A stretch of DNA of 64,000 nucleotides from an uncultured Desulfobacter sp. (GCF_963677125.1 NZ_OY781882.1:2054501-2118500); one strand, 5' to 3'; numbered from the stretch's first letter, positions 35,498-44,495 are shown. The notes: generated from the letters alone by a model not told the origin. Program-made: numbers and translations.

Positions 35498-35932
35498 ATG
35501 GCAAAAATGTTTTATACCGGGAACAGGGAATCCAAGCTTCTGTCTAAGATCGAGTCTTCAAAGGAGCGGGAGAGAATTAAAACCATCAGCGCTATCCGGG
35601 ACAACATTGATTCATTCAGTAACAAAGTGTCCATGAAACTTATCGAGAGCGGACTCATTGAGACCGTGAGTAAGTCCAGTGTGGAAAACCAGATTGTGCG
35701 TTGCCTGGATAAACTGTGCCGGGCTGAGGACTTTGATATCGACTATGCTGTCGCCCCGTTTAGATCCCTGATCTCAAACCCCAACATTGCCAGCCTTTAC
35801 CTGACCGCATTTGTGGTTGAGACCTTGATCAACCACAAAGATGTTATTGACATTTACGGCAGCGACGATGATATCTATTTTTGCATTCAAAAAGAATTAA
35901 CCGCCCTTATGGAACGTGGTAGCGGGTATTAA
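35498..35932 (+). CDS. Hypothetical 144-residue protein
   Basis: A soluble, mostly helical protein (FYTGNRESKLLSKIESSKER, then ENQIVRCLDKLCRAEDFDID). I do not recognise a domain. The C-terminal part (YGSDDDIYFCIQKELTALME) is acidic. It stands alone after the chemoreceptor, has its own start, and is closed by a very strong hairpin terminator, which supports it as a real transcription unit. Confidence 0.6.
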   Translation: MAKMFYTGNRESKLLSKIESSKERERIKTISAIRDNIDSFSNKVSMKLIESGLIETVSKSSVENQIVRCLDKLCRAEDFDIDYAVAPFRSLISNPNIASLYLTAFVVETLINHKDVIDIYGSDDDIYFCIQKELTALMERGSGY

Positions 35933-35960
35933 TTCGCCTACTGGTTTATTTAAATTCATA

Positions 35961-36007
35961 CAACCCGCTTTTTAAAAATTATAATTTTAAAAAGCGGGTT
36001 GTTTTTT
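35961..36007. terminator. Bidirectional intrinsic terminator
   Basis: CAACCCGCTTTTTAAAA pairs perfectly with TTTTAAAAAGCGGGTTG around a short AT loop, followed by TTTTTT on the plus strand. It separates two convergent units and can serve both the 144-residue gene and the ydbL-type operon. Confidence 0.9.
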
Positions 36008-36010
36008 GCT

Positions 36011-36379
36011 TTATTTTTTAACCCACACACCAGCCTCGTTCTGGTAATAATAGCCTTTTGTGGCGCTTGAAAACAAAGCGGCTGCTCTTCTTTTTTCGAC
36101 AAGCTGAATGGATACATTCTGCTGCTTTGCAATCTGGTTGTAAATAGCTTTGCGATCCTCATTTTCGGCTGTCACCACATCCTGTTTTTCTTTTTTTGCC
36201 GTGACAAATCCCAAATAACCTGCATTGGTTTCACCAATAATACCTCTATTTTTCAAATCGACAATCTGGGGCAAACGCTGTTTCATGCGTTGCTTAATGC
36301 TTCCGGCAAAGGCCCCGGAACAAAAAACAAAAGAGAGGACAAGGGTCATAACAAATAGTGATTTAACGGGTTTCATCAT
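36011..36379 (-). CDS. ydbL: YdbL-family (DUF1318) periplasmic protein
   Basis: A 122-residue secreted protein with a clear signal peptide (SLFVMTLVLSFVFCSGAFA). The mature part matches YdbL: RLPQIVDLKNRGIIGETNAG, then ENEDRKAIYNQIAKQQNVSI and a C-terminal GVWVKK. In enterobacteria YdbL helps the YdbH-YnbE complex that moves phospholipids between the two membranes. It overlaps the ynbE-type gene by four bases (ATGA), and ydbH lies just upstream, so the whole set is an operon. It is the last gene before the shared terminator. Confidence 0.85.
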   Translation of the reverse strand: MMKPVKSLFVMTLVLSFVFCSGAFAGSIKQRMKQRLPQIVDLKNRGIIGETNAGYLGFVTAKKEKQDVVTAENEDRKAIYNQIAKQQNVSIQLVEKRRAAALFSSATKGYYYQNEAGVWVKK

Positions 36380-36603
36380 TCAGTTCCTCCTGTTTTAGAG
36401 TGATTCTTTTCAAGATTGTCCTGGGCCGCATCAATATCACCGAAGAAATCATCCAAAGCTTTGTCAACTTTTACGTTTACATCAATTGTAATATGAATGG
36501 GTTTGATTTCAACCGGTTTGACTTCAATCTCGTGGCTGGTACGGCAACCGGCCAATGTCAGAAAAAAAAGACTGAAAACGACGGCCCCACATTGCTTTAG
36601 CAT
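36376..36603 (-). CDS. ynbE: YnbE-family outer-membrane lipoprotein
   Basis: A 75-residue lipoprotein with signal peptide and lipobox LTLAGC. The mature part carries the diagnostic stretch HITIDVNVKVDKALDDFFGD. YnbE anchors in the outer membrane and pairs by beta-strand stacking with the C-terminus of YdbH to complete a bridge across the periplasm. It lies 14 bp after the ydbH-type gene and overlaps the ydbL-type gene, so the three are one operon. Confidence 0.85.
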   Translation of the reverse strand: MLKQCGAVVFSLFFLTLAGCRTSHEIEVKPVEIKPIHITIDVNVKVDKALDDFFGDIDAAQDNLEKNHSKTGGTE

Positions 36604-36617
36604 GGCAACCTCACTAT

Positions 36618-39506
36618 TTAAGGATTGATAATGCGCTTCAGATTATTACTCAATTGAATAACCTGATTAAACGGCAGGGTTAAATTAACATCCAGTTTAA
36701 TTCCCTGGAAATTTGATCCAGGACTTTGAGCATTCACGCGAATAAAAGAGTTCAGATTACGGTTATATTCAAAGGGCAAAGCAGATAGCGGCTTTCCATC
36801 CAGCTGCATGTTTACGGCAAGCATGTCTCCATGGGTATTGAGTTTTAGTTTTACCCATTTGTACTCAAAGTTTTTTAACGCTTCTCCTGCAAGATCAAGC
36901 TGGGAAAATTCCTGTGTATTCTTTGGAATTCCGGCAAGCATTCGGTCAAGGTTCCGAATATAAATTCGCCCCCCCTCCCCGGGAGTTGAAAAAAGAAAGC
37001 CGTTATCAAAACCGATTTCGGTATTATTCATCACCACCGGGATGCGCCCGCTTAATGTGCCGCCTCCTTCTGCATCAAAGGCGCCAATCTGATAAAATAA
37101 ATCTTCCATTTCAAGGCGGTCACAATACAACGTTAACTGTATTGTGTTATTGTCCGAAGGCAGTCTGAACGCTTCTGTTGAAACAATACCATTGCACCAG
37201 TTAAATTTCAAATTTTCAATATTAACAGACTTTCCGTCTTCAAGGCTGAATCTTATCTTTCCATTGTTGCAATTAAAACGCCCGGCACCAAATGATCCAA
37301 TATTTATATACTGGCCTGGAAGGGTTTCAGGGACCAAAAGATCATTAAAGTGCATGTCAGTAGATATACCGGAAGCCGAAAAGCCGGATTCAACAAAATT
37401 TACGGTGCCGTTGGATACCAGGATATCGGCAGATGAATTTATTTTTTGATTAGTATAAGAAAAACCTGCTTTGGCAGACACGTCAAATTTAAAATCATAA
37501 CCCCCGGCTATACCGGGGATAAACGGTATCAGTTCTTTTTGGGTGAAGGAAAACCGATTGGCAGCAATTTGTCCTTTTGCAAAAAAACTCATGGCCGAAT
37601 CAAGGCCCGCCCGGGCGGAAACATCAATGACCAAACCCGGGATTTCGTTATGGATGACTTTTCCTGAAACATCCACAACACAATCGGATGTCTGGACGAC
37701 TTTTGCAGAAACAGCAGGGATAATTCTATCATGCAGGATAATTTTTTGGGCCCCTGCCCACCCGAACGCCTTTATATCTTTAAACGGATAAGTCATGGGC
37801 AGTTTAAAGTGAAAACCTTTAACCCTTAAGCCTTGATCCTTCATAGTTACGTCTGTGTCATACAAAAAAGGGGTAATTTGATATTTGGTACCTGATGACA
37901 ACGGATTTTTAATTTTACCTGTTATGCCGGCCTTTCCCGCATAAGCCGTGACCCCATTGGATGCAATTTTTGATTGATTGCATACAGCGTCCACATTGAT
38001 GACGAGATCTTTACCGGTGTTTCCTTTTTTTACACCAGATTCAATAATGAGCTCGGGGCTATCCACACGTTTGTCTTCATGTCTTAAATGGACTGAACGG
38101 CTTTTGATCTTTACTTTGGCTTTATTTAAAACGATGTCTGATTTTAAAAAAGCAAATTCAGCATCTGACGAAACATCCAAGGATGCGGTGTTCATTTCTA
38201 AATTATTTTTTTGAAATGCAATTTTATCAATCAGGGCATCAAATTTTATATGCTTTAAAGGTTCTGGGCGGACAAAATTGCCGTCAAATTCGGTCTTTAC
38301 CTGGAACCCGGAAATATCCAGAACGTTCTTTGGTTCAACTTCGTTGTCTCCAAATACCGTAAACCCTGTTCCGGAAAAAGCCAAACTGCCGACCTGATGA
38401 TCAAGATTACCTGAAACAAACAACTTTAATTGGGGAGCAAAAAGTTGAATGTGATCGAAAAAATCTACCGTCGACAAAGGCAATGTCATACGTTCAGGTA
38501 TAATATCCCAGGTCTTGGTGATTTCATTTTGCACTGTCAAAGAGAAGTGATCAACCCTACCGGATGAGATCCGGGATAAAAATTCAAAGCTGAATGGTTC
38601 CAGATTGATGCCTGGACTTGCGATCCCTACAGTTCCGTCTGCATTGAGCGCCATTGCTGCTTTATCAAAAGACAGATCACCTGAAATATTAGAGAAATTA
38701 ATATTCAAGCCAGGCTCCGGTTCCAGCCCAAGATCATTGAGTTCAAAATGAAACGTTGAAAAGCCTTTTGTTTCAATTAAAAAATTTACAGGCCCCCGAA
38801 ACTTGATTGAAAGTTGATCCGCCTCTGGTAGCATGGCAAAAAACATTTCAGGGTAAAAACGTTCTGCTGAAACATTGCCCTGCACGGGATTTTGTAAAAA
38901 ATCAGCCGCGGCCCCAAGGGTTATTTTGTGATTCATCGGGAAAACGGACAGTTTCATATCTGCACGCCGTTTATCCCGGTCCAGTTGAATATCCGCCTCC
39001 AGCGGAATACAAAATCGCTCCTTTCCGGTCTCAAAAAAGAGGGTGCTGTTTTTTAATACAATGTCTGCCGGCAGATATGCAAAATAGGACTCAAAATCAT
39101 GAATATTAAAATCAGATACAGGGCCCGAATGGGCCTGATTATTATCCTGGGTAAATGAAAATCCGCTGACCCGGAGTCTTTTTTCTTCATCCAGATGAAC
39201 AGTAACATTCAGCCCGGATATAATGCATTTTTCAACGCGGATGATATGTTTTGCATCCATGCGATAGGCAAACCGGATGGTGTCCAGGTGCAGATCCTCA
39301 CCCAAAGAGATATCACTGATCTGTGTGTAGTTGACGCCTAAACGGGATACCGTAAAATCAAAGGGCTGGTTCCCCGGCAACGGGCCAAGAGCAGAATGAA
39401 CGATATGCGTTGAAATGTCAGGCAGAAAAATAATAACGCACTGAATACACAGCACAAGAAACAGACAGGCAGGCAGTAAAATGAGTAGAACACGTTTAAA
39501 TGGCAT
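36618..39506 (-). CDS. ydbH: YdbH-type AsmA-like intermembrane transport protein
   Basis: A 962-residue AsmA-like protein. A single N-terminal membrane helix (RVLLILLPACLFLVLCIQCV) is followed by a long beta-rich periplasmic region. The C-terminal 200 residues carry the YdbH signature (GRIPVVMNNTEIGFDNGFLF, LKNFEYKWVKLKLNTHGDML). Proteins of this group form a hydrophobic groove that carries phospholipids from inner to outer membrane, with overlapping roles to TamB and YhdP. It is longer than the E. coli protein (about 880 residues). Its start overlaps the rhomboid gene by 11 bp, so expression is coupled to that protease. Confidence 0.85.
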   Translation of the reverse strand: MPFKRVLLILLPACLFLVLCIQCVIIFLPDISTHIVHSALGPLPGNQPFDFTVSRLGVNYTQISDISLGEDLHLDTIRFAYRMDAKHIIRVEKCIISGLNVTVHLDEEKRLRVSGFSFTQDNNQAHSGPVSDFNIHDFESYFAYLPADIVLKNSTLFFETGKERFCIPLEADIQLDRDKRRADMKLSVFPMNHKITLGAAADFLQNPVQGNVSAERFYPEMFFAMLPEADQLSIKFRGPVNFLIETKGFSTFHFELNDLGLEPEPGLNINFSNISGDLSFDKAAMALNADGTVGIASPGINLEPFSFEFLSRISSGRVDHFSLTVQNEITKTWDIIPERMTLPLSTVDFFDHIQLFAPQLKLFVSGNLDHQVGSLAFSGTGFTVFGDNEVEPKNVLDISGFQVKTEFDGNFVRPEPLKHIKFDALIDKIAFQKNNLEMNTASLDVSSDAEFAFLKSDIVLNKAKVKIKSRSVHLRHEDKRVDSPELIIESGVKKGNTGKDLVINVDAVCNQSKIASNGVTAYAGKAGITGKIKNPLSSGTKYQITPFLYDTDVTMKDQGLRVKGFHFKLPMTYPFKDIKAFGWAGAQKIILHDRIIPAVSAKVVQTSDCVVDVSGKVIHNEIPGLVIDVSARAGLDSAMSFFAKGQIAANRFSFTQKELIPFIPGIAGGYDFKFDVSAKAGFSYTNQKINSSADILVSNGTVNFVESGFSASGISTDMHFNDLLVPETLPGQYINIGSFGAGRFNCNNGKIRFSLEDGKSVNIENLKFNWCNGIVSTEAFRLPSDNNTIQLTLYCDRLEMEDLFYQIGAFDAEGGGTLSGRIPVVMNNTEIGFDNGFLFSTPGEGGRIYIRNLDRMLAGIPKNTQEFSQLDLAGEALKNFEYKWVKLKLNTHGDMLAVNMQLDGKPLSALPFEYNRNLNSFIRVNAQSPGSNFQGIKLDVNLTLPFNQVIQLSNNLKRIINP

Positions 39507-40473
39507 TCTTAATGTCTACACGAAGTAAAAGATCACCCGGAGGACGCCCCGGTATGGATTTGCCCATTCCCTTAAGCCGGAGCATGGCTCCGCGCCGGAT
39601 ACCTGCGGGTACCACCACCCGGTAAACGGATTTTTTAAATCCCCAGGGTATGGTGACAAGTTTTTTAGTACCTGTGAGCGCTTCAAGAGAGGTCAATACA
39701 ATGGTACCGTAGATATCCGAGCCGCCTGACGGGTCTGCTTCAGGGGAGAGCACATGAAGCTTGGGGCTGCGTTTTTTAACCGTGAATCTGTCAACTTTTT
39801 CACTGAATCCGGCCTTGGGCAGTTTCGTATTTAGACCAATCAAGGCCATCCCCGAAAGAAAACCGCCAATATGCGCCCACCAGGCAACACCAGCCCCGGC
39901 ACCCTGCCCTGTGGCATTGATGAATTGGATAAAAAACCAGATCCCCAAAAAAACAAAGGCAGGTATCCTGACAAACAAAGGAAAAATAAGGACAGGAATC
40001 AGGGTAAGAATTTTATTTCTTGGATGAAGAAGGAAATAAGCACCCATAACCCCTGCAATAGCGCCGCTTGCACCAATGGTCGGCACAGGCGATGACAGGT
40101 TTAACAAAAAATGGAAAAATGCGGCAAGCAAGCCACAAACCAGATAAAAAGCGATAAACCGAAACGGCCCTAATTTCTGTTCAATGTTATCTCCAAAAAT
40201 ATACAGAAACCACATATTTCCAATAAAATGCCAAAATCCGCCGTGCAGAAAGATATAGGAAAAAGGAGAGTACAATTTATTCAGCAATGAAAAATGGGCC
40301 GCCATCTTCACCATGGTATATTTTGCAGGGACAAAGCCGAATGTGTAGGCAACTGCCTGATCATCCATTCCTGTAATCAACTGCCAGACAAAAACCATAC
40401 CGGTGACAAAAATAATGGAACAGGTTGCCACAGCACAGGATGTTGCTTCCTGTTCATCTCTTAAAGGAATCAT
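39496..40473 (-). CDS. Rhomboid protease fused to a DnaJ-C-like domain
   Basis: A 325-residue fusion. Residues about 15-215 are a six-helix rhomboid intramembrane serine protease with its histidine and asparagine in the loop FLHGGFWHFIGNMWFLYIFG, the catalytic serine in TIGASGAIAGVMGAYF and the catalytic histidine in WWAHIGGFLSGM. Residues about 250-325 resemble the substrate-binding barrel of DnaJ (YGTIVLTSLEALTGTKKLVT, VVVPAGIRRGAMLRLKGMGK, RPPGDLLLRVDI). The second part would face the cytoplasm or periplasm and could present clients to the protease. The gene overlaps the SLOG-type gene by four bases upstream and the ydbH gene by 11 bp downstream, so all are one leftward operon. Confidence 0.85.
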   Translation of the reverse strand: MIPLRDEQEATSCAVATCSIIFVTGMVFVWQLITGMDDQAVAYTFGFVPAKYTMVKMAAHFSLLNKLYSPFSYIFLHGGFWHFIGNMWFLYIFGDNIEQKLGPFRFIAFYLVCGLLAAFFHFLLNLSSPVPTIGASGAIAGVMGAYFLLHPRNKILTLIPVLIFPLFVRIPAFVFLGIWFFIQFINATGQGAGAGVAWWAHIGGFLSGMALIGLNTKLPKAGFSEKVDRFTVKKRSPKLHVLSPEADPSGGSDIYGTIVLTSLEALTGTKKLVTIPWGFKKSVYRVVVPAGIRRGAMLRLKGMGKSIPGRPPGDLLLRVDIKNAI

Positions 40474-41300
40474 GAGGACACCACCCTGAGTTGAAAGTTT
40501 TTCGACAATTTGGTTTTAAGTTTTTTTAAAAGTTCCATCACCGCGTCTTCAGGCGTATAGTCTTTGATGTCTCTTCCTTTGGAAAGTAACTTGAACAGGT
40601 CTGAATCTATTTCGTCCAGGTTGAGAGATAACTGCACATACTCAAGAAGGGTAAAGTAAATGCCGGCCATCTGATGTGCCTTACTCCTGGCGATCATAAT
40701 CTTTCCCCTGAGCGTCAGACTTTGTTCAAGGGCCTGGATGGCCTGATCTATACTGCTGATTGATCCCTGAAAATTAAACTTTTGCCCAATCATCTGATCC
40801 GCCTGCCATAACTCATCTTCGGTCTCGAGGAAATCCAGATACAATACGGCAGACAGAATGGCTTTAACATCGTAATAAATTTCAGGATCATTGCTGGCCC
40901 TTGGACCTGCGACATTAAGTACACGAATGCCTTGGTCCAGAATAAAGGCGTGGAGAGTCAAGGCAGCCTCAAAAATATCTTGTTCCATCAGATCTATGGT
41001 GCAAACCCACTTGTCTGTTTTCCGGGCAAAGGCATCAGTCAGGGCCGACCCGCCTGTTAAGGGTCCCCGGGCAATGACAACAGTGCCGTCGGAATCAAGT
41101 ATATTTTGCCGGGTCCGGGCTGGGTACTCCCTGGTCGCCATCTCTTTTAAATTATAAAAATCGGGTAATGGCCCGGATTCAGTTCTCCGGCCTTTGGTAA
41201 TCCATCCGCCATGGGGAACATTGAATTTTATGGCGGTATCCAAAGCAGCACGGTCGGCCCCGGTCTGTCCGCCTGACACAATTTTATATAAAAAGCCCAT
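40470..41300 (-). CDS. SLOG-family protein, putative molybdenum carrier type
   Basis: A 276-residue protein. The first about 150 residues match the putative molybdenum-cofactor carrier group of the SLOG superfamily: YKIVSGGQTGADRAALDTAI, PHGGWITKGRR, and VIARGPLTGGSALTDAFA. The glycine-rich motif binds a nucleotide-like ligand. The remaining about 125 residues are a helical extension I do not recognise (EDELWQADQMIGQKFNFQGS). Known carriers are shorter, so this is a two-domain version. AAGGA precedes the ATG. It is first in the operon with the rhomboid and YdbH-type genes, a link not explained by a carrier role. Confidence 0.8.
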   Translation of the reverse strand: MGFLYKIVSGGQTGADRAALDTAIKFNVPHGGWITKGRRTESGPLPDFYNLKEMATREYPARTRQNILDSDGTVVIARGPLTGGSALTDAFARKTDKWVCTIDLMEQDIFEAALTLHAFILDQGIRVLNVAGPRASNDPEIYYDVKAILSAVLYLDFLETEDELWQADQMIGQKFNFQGSISSIDQAIQALEQSLTLRGKIMIARSKAHQMAGIYFTLLEYVQLSLNLDEIDSDLFKLLSKGRDIKDYTPEDAVMELLKKLKTKLSKNFQLRVVSS

Positions 41301-41378
41301 GGCATCCTTATGTTTCAGTTGTATGCTTTTATTAAATTTTCAAGAAAGAATCCAGTAAGTAATTGGATTGTTTCTATT

Positions 41379-41446
41379 TTTGTTGTGGCCGAAGCCTAGG
41401 CGTCGATAGACCAAGGACGGCCCGCAGCCGTTATATCAATAAAGGA
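41379..41446. repeat. Dispersed hairpin family 2, copy A
   Basis: A unit running from TTTTTGTTGTGGCCGAAG to GGACGGCCCGCAGCCGTTATAT in the gap between the dynamin-like gene and the SLOG-type gene. It aligns with copies B, C and D and has the same GGCCG/CGGCC pairing. The rest of the 231-bp gap shows no gene. Confidence 0.75.
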
Positions 41447-41531
41447 TAGCCAAAGATATTTAAAATTTCAACGGACCAAATGTATTCTTTTGTATCTAAT
41501 CTCTGAACACATTAATTGAAATGAGTTTCTG

Positions 41532-43775
41532 CTAAAGGCTGTTTTCGACGGCGCACTCAAATGCGTTCGTTCCAAAATCCATGCTGAATTCGTCAAGAAG
41601 CGCGCGTATCCGGATAATATCGTTTTTCGATTTTTTTATCATGACAAGGTGCTGATTTTTTTCTTCCTGTTTGAGGCAGAAAAGTTCATCCATATCCTTG
41701 TTCAAGGTTTCATACATGCTAAAACGTTGAAGAATTTTGTCTTTAAAATCTCGTGTTACCGCATCTATCAACGGGAAAAAATAATCCTGCTTCAAACTGC
41801 TGTGATAGGCTTTTATCTGCCGCTGCATGATCGTCAGTGTCTTTTTCTTGATTCTGCCGGCAGCCCTGTCAAGCCCAGGGGTAAAGGAAAATCGCACATG
41901 CTTGTCCATTATGGCGGATACAAACAAAACCAATGAATGAAAACCAAAGTCGGTGACAGCATTGGCTTGCATCGTCCTGGTATATTCAGGCGAAAAGATC
42001 TGGGCCGGCAAATGCAACCCTAAAATTTTTTTAATGTTTTCAAGATCTGCTGCCTTGGAATATTCTGCCTCTTCTTTGATCATTTCAAGGGAAACGCGAT
42101 CGCCCTCCTCATCCCCGGGGGCGCCGATGGTGACATAATCAATGCGATAAGAATCCAGAAGAGATTTAAAATATGACTCTATACGTTCCTCTTGAAGACC
42201 GACCAATTGTTTGAGTTCCGGGGTTACTTGTTCCAAGATAAAAAGATCTAACTCCCGCTTGAAGTCCTGGAACATCATATACAAAATCTGTTTGAACCCC
42301 GTCGCATCCACCCCTGTCCTGTATGGCTGTGAGTCAATTTCAGCCTGCCGGATAAATTGTGTCACAAGTTTTGTGATGTTTTCGCTGTCTTTGAGAAATG
42401 CATTCTTTAAATTGGACTCAATCTCCCTGCGCAGCGCTGATACAGCGCCGGCAATTGAATTATCAACGATAACCCTTAAACGCCTGGCATTGCCTTCAAG
42501 ATCGGCAAGACGCTTTCTGGCTTTTTCCTGGTCTAAAAGCCCGGCAGAAAAAACATCAAAAAGAATTTTTATTTTTTCGTCAAGAATTTGGGTCACAATT
42601 TTAAGTCGTTCAATGTGATTGGCATAAAACAGATTGAACCGGGATGCATCAAACAGTAAATTGAACCCGGCAAGAAAGCGACGATACTCTTTGGTGCAAA
42701 AATCAGCCATCTCCTTGTCCTCCTGCCAGAATTCAAGTCGCTTCTTGTTTTTGGATGAAAGTTTTTTACCTAAGGCATCAAACAGGGTATACAATGCCGA
42801 AAAAGAGAAAAGTTCGACATCCGGCACCAAAAGATTTAGCTCGGAAATCGTTTTATCCCGTATTTCTTTCAGGTTATTTAAATTTTCATGTTCACTTAAA
42901 TCACAGTTCAAAACAAAAAAAATATTTTCCAGTAACCCAAGACGTTTTATCCGTTTTAAAAAAACCATATCAGAGTGGCGAAGCCCCGTACGTGACGAGA
43001 TGCAGTAAACAATCAGGTTGGCAGCCTCAAGATAAGAAAATATTTTTTCAAGAACGGCAGGATCTGTGGAATCCGCACCCTGACAATCGGCAATTTCAAC
43101 GTTTGGATGAATGGTTTTTCCATACACTTCCAGGCACACGTCTTTGACATAAAACGCCTTGGCCGAGTCTGCCGTAAATTGTTTGTGACTGTCAAAGGAT
43201 TTGGCGTCAAAGCTGATGGTCTGCTCATCAGACCCGATAACGTCTATACAATTTTTATATCCGTCAAGAGCATTGCGGATGACCAGAGCCTCGGGACGAA
43301 GTCCTTGGGATGTAATGGGAAATGCAGAGACGATGGAATCAAAAACGCGGCGCAGATGCTGCCGGTCCTGGGTGCGTCTAATATCAAAAGGCGGGGATTC
43401 GTCCTGGCCGGGAAACATCTCCAGACAGCTTTCAATTTCACTGTTGATCTCATCCCATGATTTAAGATGAATAATTGCCCTGTTTTTTTTCCCCTTTCTG
43501 ATACGGGTGGTAATGGATGTCACCACACCTGCCCCGCGCTGAACCAGTTCTCGGCCTGAAACGGCGTTGATAAAAGTACTTTTGCCGGATTTAATCACCC
43601 CGACCACGGCCACACGCAAAATCCCTTCGCTGATATAGGAAGGGATTTTGCTGCAAAGCTGTCTGCTCTCAACAAGACTTTTGTCAGAATGATTTGAAAC
43701 GGCGGCCAGGCTATCAATTACCGAGAGGGTATCATCAACTATATTTTCTATGGAGTCCTGAGGTTGTAAAGTCAT
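41532..43775 (-). CDS. Bacterial dynamin-like GTPase
   Basis: A 747-residue large GTPase. The G domain has G1 as VVGVIKSGKSTFINAVSG, a G2-like threonine in VVTSITTRIRKG, G3 as EIADCQGADSTDP and G4 near FVLNCDLSEH. The C-terminal 450 residues are helical, as expected for the stalk of dynamin-family proteins (LLDQEKARKRLADLEGNARR). No clear membrane segment is seen. Such proteins remodel membranes, and some protect bacteria against membrane damage or phage lysis. It lies 12 bp downstream of the AlgH gene in the same direction, so the two are probably an operon. Confidence 0.85.
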   Translation of the reverse strand: MTLQPQDSIENIVDDTLSVIDSLAAVSNHSDKSLVESRQLCSKIPSYISEGILRVAVVGVIKSGKSTFINAVSGRELVQRGAGVVTSITTRIRKGKKNRAIIHLKSWDEINSEIESCLEMFPGQDESPPFDIRRTQDRQHLRRVFDSIVSAFPITSQGLRPEALVIRNALDGYKNCIDVIGSDEQTISFDAKSFDSHKQFTADSAKAFYVKDVCLEVYGKTIHPNVEIADCQGADSTDPAVLEKIFSYLEAANLIVYCISSRTGLRHSDMVFLKRIKRLGLLENIFFVLNCDLSEHENLNNLKEIRDKTISELNLLVPDVELFSFSALYTLFDALGKKLSSKNKKRLEFWQEDKEMADFCTKEYRRFLAGFNLLFDASRFNLFYANHIERLKIVTQILDEKIKILFDVFSAGLLDQEKARKRLADLEGNARRLRVIVDNSIAGAVSALRREIESNLKNAFLKDSENITKLVTQFIRQAEIDSQPYRTGVDATGFKQILYMMFQDFKRELDLFILEQVTPELKQLVGLQEERIESYFKSLLDSYRIDYVTIGAPGDEEGDRVSLEMIKEEAEYSKAADLENIKKILGLHLPAQIFSPEYTRTMQANAVTDFGFHSLVLFVSAIMDKHVRFSFTPGLDRAAGRIKKKTLTIMQRQIKAYHSSLKQDYFFPLIDAVTRDFKDKILQRFSMYETLNKDMDELFCLKQEEKNQHLVMIKKSKNDIIRIRALLDEFSMDFGTNAFECAVENSL

Positions 43776-43787
43776 TTGCCCGGCAAA

Positions 43788-44315
43788 TCAGATCAACATC
43801 ATGGCTTTTTCATATTTCAGGTCCGGTTTGGTATCAAACATGATTTCCCTGGACATATCACAGGTGAGCCAGGCCGAATCGGCAAGTTCATTGTCTAACT
43901 GCATAGGACCCCACCCTGCGCAACCTAAAAGAATCATAAAGGTATCAGGTCCCTTTCCCAGGGCAATGGCTTCCAGGATATCCCGGGAATTACTCAACGC
44001 CAGCCAGTCGCAAATTTTAAGGGTTTCGTTCCACTCAAACGGGCCGCAATGAAGTACAAATACACCTGAAGGCTGAACCGGACCGCCAAGAAAAATATCT
44101 GTTTTATCGATACTGTCATTGCAGGTAATGCCTAAATCTTCAAAAAGCTCTCGGCCGGTAAGTAACGGGTGGACTTTATTGACAATAAAGCCGAGGGCAC
44201 CGGATTCATTATGCTCACAAAGACAGGTGACGGTCTGTGCAAAATTAGGATCCGGAAGGCCGGGAATGGCCATGATGAATTTACCTTTCATATTTTGTGT
44301 AATCTGGTCGTTCAT
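43788..44315 (-). CDS. YqgE/AlgH family protein
   Basis: A 175-residue protein of the YqgE/AlgH family: GKFIMAIPGLPDPNFAQTVT at the start, ESGALGFIVNK, then FLGGPVQPSGVFVLHC and LLGCAGWGPMQLDNEL. The structure is known for the family but the function is not; the AlgH name reflects an old link to alginate regulation. The ATG at 44315 is preferred to the preceding TTG because of GGAG eight bases upstream. It precedes the dynamin gene. The 334-bp region to its right (44316-44649) has no gene and carries hairpin family 1 copy b. Confidence 0.88.
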   Translation of the reverse strand: MNDQITQNMKGKFIMAIPGLPDPNFAQTVTCLCEHNESGALGFIVNKVHPLLTGRELFEDLGITCNDSIDKTDIFLGGPVQPSGVFVLHCGPFEWNETLKICDWLALSNSRDILEAIALGKGPDTFMILLGCAGWGPMQLDNELADSAWLTCDMSREIMFDTKPDLKYEKAMMLI

Positions 44316-44350
44316 CAACTCTTCTCCATAATGCCGGCCGGCATGTTATT

Positions 44351-44495
44351 TAGTGTCTGAACGAAAACCTGGAAATTTTGTTGAGTACAAGGCGGGCTGA
44401 AATTTTAACCGGAGGAATACATAGAGTATTTCGAGGATTAAAATTTCAGTCCAACGCCGTAATCGGCAAAGTTTACGGTTTTCGGTCGGGCACTA
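44351..44495. repeat. Dispersed hairpin family 1, copy b
   Basis: A 145-bp inverted repeat between algH and manC. The outer arms are TAGTGTCTGAACGAAAACC and GGTTTTCGGTCGGGCACTA. The inner stem GGGCTGAAATTTTAA pairs with TTAAAATTTCAGTCC around the loop core CCGGAGGAATACATAGAGTA...GAGGA, closed by CAAGGCG/AACGCCG. The closing bases and loop match copy a while the stem is different. Confidence 0.8.
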
